In this document: in pieces, positions 59,695-64,000 of the stretch
Position numbering within the stretch: the first letter of the stretch is position 1
How the letters are laid out: each line of letters starts with the position of its first letter
Source of the DNA: Actinotalea endophytica
Lineage (GTDB): Bacteria; Actinomycetota; Actinomycetes; Actinomycetales; Cellulomonadaceae
Assembly: GCF_025717005.1 (NCBI RefSeq)
Contig: NZ_JAOVZU010000001.1
Coordinates: 363,091-427,090, forward strand
Reading direction: 5' to 3'
Length of the DNA: 64,000 bases
The notes under the pieces: generated by a model
Databases searched by the model: none
Told to the model about the DNA's origin: nothing
The model's input: the letters and a program-made list of their open reading frames with translations, nothing else
Translations under genes and position numbers: made by a program

Positions 59695-60422
59695 GGACGC
59701 ACGAACGACCGCCCGTGGCGCTCGGCGCCGCGACGGTGCTGCTCACGCTGGCGACCGCGGCGAGCCTCGCGCTCGCGGCGTGGCTCGTGCTCGACGCGAT
59801 GGGCGGCGACGCGGTGACCTGGGTGCTCGGCCGCGCGGGCGGACTGGCCTCCTACGTGCTGCTGGTCGCGCTGGTCGTGACCGGACTGCTCCAGGCTCAC
59901 CCGTGGTCGCGCCACTGGCACCGGCCCTCGCCGCGCACCCGGCTCACGGTGCACGTGTCGCTCGCGACCTTCACGCTCGCGTTCACCGCGCTGCACGTGG
60001 TGGTCCTGGTGATGGACCCGTGGGCCGGGGTGGGCTGGCGTGGGGCGCTGCTGCCGATGGCTTCGGGCTACCGGCCGGTCGCCGTGACCCTCGGCGTGAT
60101 CGCGCTCTGGGCCGGTCTGCTGACCGGGCTCACCGCAGCGCTCGCCGGACGCTTCGCCGCCCGGATCTGGTGGCCGATCCACAAGGTCGCAGCATCGCTG
60201 CTCGTGCTGGTCTGGGCGCACAGCGTGCTCGCCGGGTCCGACGTCGCGGCGCTGCAGTGGTTCTACATCGCGACCGGGACCGCGGTCGTCGCGCTCGCCG
60301 TGACCCGCTATGCCGCCCGGACGCCCGCCGACCGCGTGGCCGAGCTCACCCGCGAGCTCGACGACTCGCGCCGGGCCGGGGTCGTCCCGATCGGGCACGG
60401 CCGTCAGGAGGCCCGTCGGTGA
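59691..60422 (+). CDS. Ferric-reductase-like transmembrane protein
   Basis: A 243-residue protein with six helices and heme-ligand His pairs in the ferric reductase/NADPH oxidase core: VHVSLATFTLAFTALHVVV (two His 13 apart on one helix) and HKVAASLLVLVWAHSVLAG (13 apart). No FAD/NADPH domain is attached; the next two genes can provide the soluble electron donor part. ATGA overlap with apbE, GTGA overlap with the next gene. Confidence 0.88.
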   Translation: MRTHERPPVALGAATVLLTLATAASLALAAWLVLDAMGGDAVTWVLGRAGGLASYVLLVALVVTGLLQAHPWSRHWHRPSPRTRLTVHVSLATFTLAFTALHVVVLVMDPWAGVGWRGALLPMASGYRPVAVTLGVIALWAGLLTGLTAALAGRFAARIWWPIHKVAASLLVLVWAHSVLAGSDVAALQWFYIATGTAVVALAVTRYAARTPADRVAELTRELDDSRRAGVVPIGHGRQEARR

Positions 60423-61687
60423 GCGACACCCTCGTGTTCGGCACGCCGCCGCTGCCCGCCGGCCGCCCGGCCGTCGGCGACCCGTGCCTCCTGCTCGGCC
60501 CCGTGCAGCTGGCGCCCGGCGGACCCGCCGACCCGCTCGAGCCCGCACCGGCCGAGGACCTCCGCACGCACCTCGACCGGCTCGGCCCGCGGCCGACCGG
60601 CTCGCCTGCGCTGATGACCGCGCTCGACGAGGCGCACCTCACCGGCCAGGGCGGCGCCCACGTGCCGGTCACGGCCAAGTGGCGGCGCGCCCTGACCGGT
60701 CGCGGGCCGCTCACCGTCGTGGCCAACGGCGCCGAGAGCGAGCCGGTCGCGGCGAAGGACGGCACGCTGCTGCGCCAGCGCCCGCACCTCGTGCTGGACG
60801 GGCTGATGATCGCCGCCGAGGCGCTCGGCGCCGAGCGGGCCGTGGTCTGGCTGCACGGTGACGACCACGGCGCGCGCCAGGCCCTGCTCGCCGCACTCCG
60901 CGAGCGCCCCTGGGTGCTCGGCCACCCGGCGGTCGAGATCCTGGACGGGCCGGTGCACTACCTGGCCGGCGAGGCGAGTGCGATCGCGCGAGCGGTGCAC
61001 GGCGGCCCGGCCCTGCCCACCGTTCGCCGCCACCCGCAGCCCGGGGCGCCGCGCACCCTGGTGCACAACGTCGAGACGCTCGCCCGGGTCGCGCTGCTCG
61101 CCCGTGGTCAGGCACCCACCGGGACCCGGGTGCTCACGGTGCTCGGCGAGGGGCGTGCCGTGGTCGAGGTGGACGCCCGCACGACCTTCGCCGACGTGCT
61201 GGTCGACCTCGGGTGGACCGAGGCGCCGCAGGCGGTGCTGCTCGGCGGCTACGGCGGCATGTGGGCCCGGTGGGCGCGGGTCGCGCACCTGGCCGTCGAC
61301 GAGTCGGCGCTGGCCGCCGAGGGTCTGACCCTGGGAGCCGGGGTGATCGCGCCGCTCGGCGCCTGGGCCTGCGGCGTGCACCAGACGGCCGGGTTGCTCG
61401 GGTACCTCGCGTCGATGAGCGCCCGGCAGTGCGGGCCGTGCGTGTTCGGCCTCCCGTCCCTCGCCGAGGGCATGACCGCGCTCGCCGCGGGCCGGTCCGG
61501 CGACGGTGTGGCGAGGCTCCTGGCCGACGCCGCGATCGTGGAGGGTCGCGGCGCCTGCCACCACCCGGACGGTGCGACCCGCCTGGTGGCCTCGGCGGTC
61601 TCGACGTTCGCGGACGACGTCGCCGCGCACGCCGCGGGCCGGCCGTGCGGCGCCGGCGACATCGCGTGGCCGGGGGTCGACTCGTGA
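60419..61687 (+). CDS. NuoF-like NADH-binding iron-sulfur protein
   Basis: A 422-residue homologue of the complex I 51-kDa subunit: GQGGAHVPVTAKW (Gly-rich NADH/FMN loop with His in place of Phe), VANGAESEPVAAKDG, GGYGGMW and the 4Fe-4S motif ARQCGPCVFG with a further Cys in GACHHPDG. It is shorter than NuoF and lacks neighbouring NuoE/G genes. It probably passes electrons between NAD(P)H and the ferredoxin or membrane protein of this operon. Confidence 0.87.
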   Translation: MSDTLVFGTPPLPAGRPAVGDPCLLLGPVQLAPGGPADPLEPAPAEDLRTHLDRLGPRPTGSPALMTALDEAHLTGQGGAHVPVTAKWRRALTGRGPLTVVANGAESEPVAAKDGTLLRQRPHLVLDGLMIAAEALGAERAVVWLHGDDHGARQALLAALRERPWVLGHPAVEILDGPVHYLAGEASAIARAVHGGPALPTVRRHPQPGAPRTLVHNVETLARVALLARGQAPTGTRVLTVLGEGRAVVEVDARTTFADVLVDLGWTEAPQAVLLGGYGGMWARWARVAHLAVDESALAAEGLTLGAGVIAPLGAWACGVHQTAGLLGYLASMSARQCGPCVFGLPSLAEGMTALAAGRSGDGVARLLADAAIVEGRGACHHPDGATRLVASAVSTFADDVAAHAAGRPCGAGDIAWPGVDS

Positions 61688-61911
61688 GCCGCGCACCCGC
61701 CGTCACGATGCGGCTGAGGGTCGACCCGGTGGCCTGCGAGGGCGTCGGCCTGTGCGCGCAGGTCGCGGGCCGGGTGGTCGAGCTGGACCGGTGGGGCTAC
61801 CCGGTGATCGAGGCCGAGCTCGACGCGCGCGGCGTCAAGGCCGCGCAGCGCGCCGTGCGGGCCTGCCCCCGCCGCGCCATGTGGCTCGAGGAGGCCGACA
61901 CCCTGCGCTGA
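61684..61911 (+). CDS. Small ferredoxin (3Fe-4S type)
   Basis: A 75-residue ferredoxin with C-x5-C (ACEGVGLCAQVAG) and a distant CP in VRACPRRAMWL; the missing fourth Cys suggests a 3Fe-4S cluster, as in actinobacterial ferredoxins. GTG overlaps the NuoF-like stop. Ends the electron-transfer operon; an inverted-repeat element follows within 5 bases. Confidence 0.88.
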   Translation: MSRAPAVTMRLRVDPVACEGVGLCAQVAGRVVELDRWGYPVIEAELDARGVKAAQRAVRACPRRAMWLEEADTLR

Positions 61912-61915
61912 GTGC

Positions 61916-61985
61916 TCGAGACAGGGGTTCTGTGCCGAGACAGGGGCGAGGAGATCCCTACCTCGGCGGAAGTCCCCTGTCTCGA
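61916..61985. repeat. Direct/inverted repeat element B after the ferredoxin gene
   Basis: TCGAGACAGGGG (61916-61927) and CCGAGACAGGGG (61935-61946) are followed by the inverted copy CCCCTGTCTCGA (61974-61985), with an inner CGAGG/CCTCG pair. Either forward copy can pair with the inverted one, giving alternative hairpins. Probably the operon terminator. Same layout as elements A and C. Confidence 0.72.
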
Positions 61986-62088
61986 CACCTGAGCGGGACC
62001 GAGGTGCGGCACCGGCGGTCAGGGATCGTCCAGGGGGCGTCCAGCCACGGTCCAGGTCCGCGCGGCAGGCTGACCGGGGAGGTGGCCG

Positions 62089-62517
62089 ATGCGTGTCCCA
62101 CAGGTCCACCGGGCCTGGGTGTGGCCCGCGGTCCTCACCACAACCGTGGTCGTCGTCGTGTCCGGAGGCGCGATCGCCGCGGCCGAGACCGACACCGTCG
62201 AGTCGTTCTGGCGCGGCCTGTGGTGGTCGGTCAGCCTGGTGACCACGGTCGGGTTCCTCGGCTCGCCGCCGCACTCGGCGGCCGGTGCCATCCTCTCCGT
62301 GGTCCTCATGGTGCTCGGCTTCATGCTGCTCGCGATGGTCAGCGCGGCGCTCGCCTCGCTGTTCGTGCGTCAGGACGAGCAGCCTCGCGAGGCTGCCGAA
62401 CGCGAGGTGGACCGCGCCGTGCTCGCCGCGCTCGCCGACGTCCAGGAGCGGCTCTCCGCGCTCGAGGCCCGGATCGAGGCCGCCGACCCGCCACGCCGTA
62501 CGGACCCACCCTCCTGA
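62089..62517 (+). CDS. Two-helix potassium-channel-like protein
   Basis: A 142-residue protein: helix 1 at about 12-33, a pore-helix and filter-like region FWRGLWWSVSLVTTVGFLGS, helix 2 at about 68-93 and a charged coiled-coil tail (VLAALADVQERLSALEARIE). The layout is that of a minimal K+ channel subunit, but the filter reads TTVGFLG instead of TTVGYGD. It may be an ion channel of altered selectivity. GGGGAGG precedes the ATG. Confidence 0.8.
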   Translation: MRVPQVHRAWVWPAVLTTTVVVVVSGGAIAAAETDTVESFWRGLWWSVSLVTTVGFLGSPPHSAAGAILSVVLMVLGFMLLAMVSAALASLFVRQDEQPREAAEREVDRAVLAALADVQERLSALEARIEAADPPRRTDPPS

Positions 62518-62551
62518 TGTGCCAGGCTCGTCCGGTGCACGGGATGCCGAG

Positions 62552-63061
62552 ATGAGCCTCGAGGTCGCCGCGATGACCGCGGCACACTGGCCGCAGGTCC
62601 GCGAGATCTACGCCGCGGGCATCGCGACCGGGAACGCCACGTTCGAGTCCGAGCCGCCCACCTGGGTCGCGTTCGACTCCTCGCGGCTCCCCGGCCACCG
62701 CTGGGTGGTGCTCGACGAGGGCCGGGTGCTCGGCTGGGCCGCAGCGACGCCCGTCTCGGCCCGCCCGGTCTACGCGGGTGTCGTCGAGCACTCGGTCTAC
62801 GTGCACGCCGACGCACGCGGCTGCGGGGTGGGCCGCATCGCGCTCGGAGCCCTGCTGGACTCGACCGAGTGCGCCGGGATCTGGACCGTGCAGTCGGGGG
62901 TCTTCCCGGAGAACACGGCCAGCCTCGCGCTGCATGCTGCGCTGGGTTTCCGGGTTGTCGGCACGCGCGAGCGGATCGGGCGGATGGGTTTCGGGCCGCT
63001 CGCCGGGCAGTGGCGCGACGTGGTGATGATCGAGCGTCGAGCCGCGGTCGACCCGGACTGA
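62552..63061 (+). CDS. GNAT acetyltransferase, phosphinothricin-type
   Basis: A 169-residue GNAT enzyme with EIYAAGIATGNATFESEPPT near the start (as in Pat/Bar and MddA proteins), the acetyl-CoA loop DARGCGVGRIALGALL (R/Q-x-x-G-x-G/A) and FPENTASLALHAALGFRVVG. It likely acetylates methionine derivatives or similar small amines. The ATG is the first in frame after the preceding stop. Confidence 0.9.
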   Translation: MSLEVAAMTAAHWPQVREIYAAGIATGNATFESEPPTWVAFDSSRLPGHRWVVLDEGRVLGWAAATPVSARPVYAGVVEHSVYVHADARGCGVGRIALGALLDSTECAGIWTVQSGVFPENTASLALHAALGFRVVGTRERIGRMGFGPLAGQWRDVVMIERRAAVDPD

Positions 63062-63149
63062 GCGCTCGCCTGCGCCCGGTCGCGGGTCCGCGCTGCTCGG
63101 TGCGCGCCGGTCGGCGCCGACCGTGCGTCAGCGCGGCGTCGGCGCGGCG

Positions 63150-63581
63150 TCAGCGCGAGCCGGCCAGCGCCCGGTCGACCTCGCGGGCGAGCACGGGCTC
63201 GGGCTGTGCGCCGACCACGCGGCGCACCACCTTCCCCTCGCGCAGCAGCACCAGCGTCGGGATGCTCCTGGCGTCGAACCGGGCCGCGGTGCGTGGGCTG
63301 TGGTCCACGTCGACCTTCACCACCTTGACCTGGCCGGCGTAGCGGGTCGCGAGCCGGACGAGGACCGGCGCCACCGCGCGGCACGGTGCGCACCACGTCG
63401 CCCACAGGTCCAGCAGCACGAGCTGTCGGGTGTCGAGGGCGGCGTCGAGGTTCTCGTCGGAGGCCGGCACGACCCACGGGAGCGCCGCCTTGCAGGACGC
63501 GCAGCGGGGCGTGCCCTTCGCCGCGACCGGGACCCGGTTCTTGGTGCCGCACGCCGGGCACGCGCTGACCTGACCTGCCAT
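63150..63581 (-). CDS. trxC: Thioredoxin with N-terminal zinc ribbon (TrxC-like)
   Basis: A 143-residue thioredoxin 2-type protein: an N-terminal zinc ribbon (ACPACGTKN and RCASCKAALPW), then a thioredoxin fold with LLDLWATWCAPCRAVAPVLV and cis-Pro in ARSIPTLVLL. The active site is WCAPC, the same as the other thioredoxin in the window. ATG at 63581 is set by the zinc-ribbon start. Confidence 0.93.
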   Translation of the reverse strand: MAGQVSACPACGTKNRVPVAAKGTPRCASCKAALPWVVPASDENLDAALDTRQLVLLDLWATWCAPCRAVAPVLVRLATRYAGQVKVVKVDVDHSPRTAARFDARSIPTLVLLREGKVVRRVVGAQPEPVLAREVDRALAGSR

Positions 63582-63616
63582 GTCGTCGATGATGGCACCC
63601 GCGCGGGGCGCCTCGC

Positions 63617-63736
63617 TCAGGTGCCGGCCGGGCGGGATCCGAACTGCTCGACCGTGTCGCGGTCCCACTCGAACCCGGGGATCGCGACGTCGGCGGAGGC
63701 GCCGATCGACGGGCGCCCGAACGCGCGCGAACCGGC
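63617..63736 (-). pseudogene. Possible C-terminal gene remnant
   Basis: A 40-codon minus-strand frame, bounded by stops and without a start codon, reads GRPSIGASADVAIPGFEWDR then DTVEQFGSRPAGT. Codon third positions are G/C as in real genes here. It looks like the end of a lost or truncated protein, but its shortness allows chance. The remaining sequence to 63853 holds a possible promoter (TAACGT near 63785) for the next gene. Confidence 0.3.
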
Positions 63737-63853
63737 TCATACCGGACGTCCAGGAACCGTTCGGCCGACGTCCAGCCGGAGTGCCTAACGTGGAAGACGA
63801 AGCGGGGCCACCAGGCCCAGGTCGTGTGGCCCCTCGCCGGACGGAGGCCACCC

Positions 63854-64000
63854 ATGGCAGTCATGACACTCCCAGCACCGGTCGCCACGGTCGCACCGGT
63901 CGCCTACCCCCGACGGCCGCTGTGGCAACGGCTGTCCTGGCTCGGCGTGCTCGCGGCGGGCATCGTCGCGTACGTCGTGGTGCTGCGGGTGATGATCGAC
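63854..64000 (+). CDS. N-terminal part of a membrane protein (cut by the window edge)
   Basis: Forty-nine residues from ATG 63854: MAVMTLPAPVATVAPVAYPR, a basic patch (RRPLWQR), then a hydrophobic helix (LSWLGVLAAGIVAYVVVLRVM). It is a type II membrane anchor or first helix of a multi-pass protein. GGACGGAGG lies about 6 bases before the ATG. No family can be assigned from this part. Confidence 0.6.
   Translation, partial: MAVMTLPAPVATVAPVAYPRRPLWQRLSWLGVLAAGIVAYVVVLRVMID

Overview
The window is high-GC DNA with dense, strand-switching gene packing, many GTG starts, four-base stop/start overlaps and several promoters of the form TANNNT-N6/7-ATG/GTG that imply leaderless mRNAs. With F420-type luciferase-like oxidoreductases, a C50-carotenoid cluster, a PknG/GlnX/GlnH signalling locus and a LytR_C protein, this points to an actinobacterium, probably of the Micrococcales and possibly Cellulomonas-like. 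The family-level placement is inference. No phage, insertion sequence, CRISPR array or rRNA was found. One tRNA (Ser, anticodon CGA) is present.

Region 1 (1-10.65 kb): the start of an unrecognised minus-strand gene; a 1315-residue sigma factor fused to a zinc finger, membrane segments and a large extracellular repeat region; then a seven-gene, translationally coupled operon idi-crtE-crtB-crtI-crtYe-crtYf-crtEb for a C50 carotenoid. Region 2 (10.65-18.5 kb): tandem repeats and hairpins, divergent upp/tadA, an AhpD-like protein behind a CsoR-type operator, a sirtuin, tRNA-Ser, a luciferase-like oxidoreductase, a DUF1684 protein, methionine aminopeptidase, and a MetP/MetS-type sodium-dependent transporter pair.

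Region 3 (18.7-31.2 kb): a ten-gene, one-direction operon: TelA family, a small helical protein, a CbxX/CfqX AAA+ ATPase, GlnX, GlnH, a helical protein, PknG kinase, PP2C phosphatase, a von Willebrand A protein and an FHA protein. It looks like an enlarged form of the mycobacterial GlnH-GlnX-PknG amino-acid-sensing pathway with its phosphatase and phosphothreonine reader attached. Region 4 (31.2-33.9 kb) holds a frameshifted gene, a two-helix membrane protein, a PflA-type radical SAM activase and a 29-bp minisatellite.

Region 5 (33.9-45.5 kb): a GntR-controlled sugar-scavenging locus. One arm has a class II aldolase, an LsrF/DhnA-type aldolase, a cupin and an aldolase/dehydrogenase fusion. 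The other has MtnA isomerase, a complete ABC importer (binding protein, double ATPase, permease), MtnK kinase and a FucU/RbsD mutarotase. Matching GTTGTC-N-GACAAC palindromes sit in both promoters. The best reading is uptake and breakdown of 5-methylthioribose, 5-deoxyribose or a similar 5-deoxy-pentose.

Region 6 (45.6-54.2 kb): an F420-type oxidoreductase, two DUF4190 paralogues, a uracil/xanthine permease, a LytR_C protein, a thioredoxin with a 38-residue Cys-rich partner behind the second CsoR-type operator, an apparently inactive ADP-ribosylglycohydrolase homologue and an M20 amidohydrolase. Region 7 (54.2-64 kb): a two-component system, a GH114-like lipoprotein, an electron-transfer operon (two small exported proteins, ApbE, a ferric-reductase-like membrane protein, a NuoF-like protein, a ferredoxin), a K+-channel-like protein, an acetyltransferase, a zinc-ribbon thioredoxin and the start of a membrane protein.
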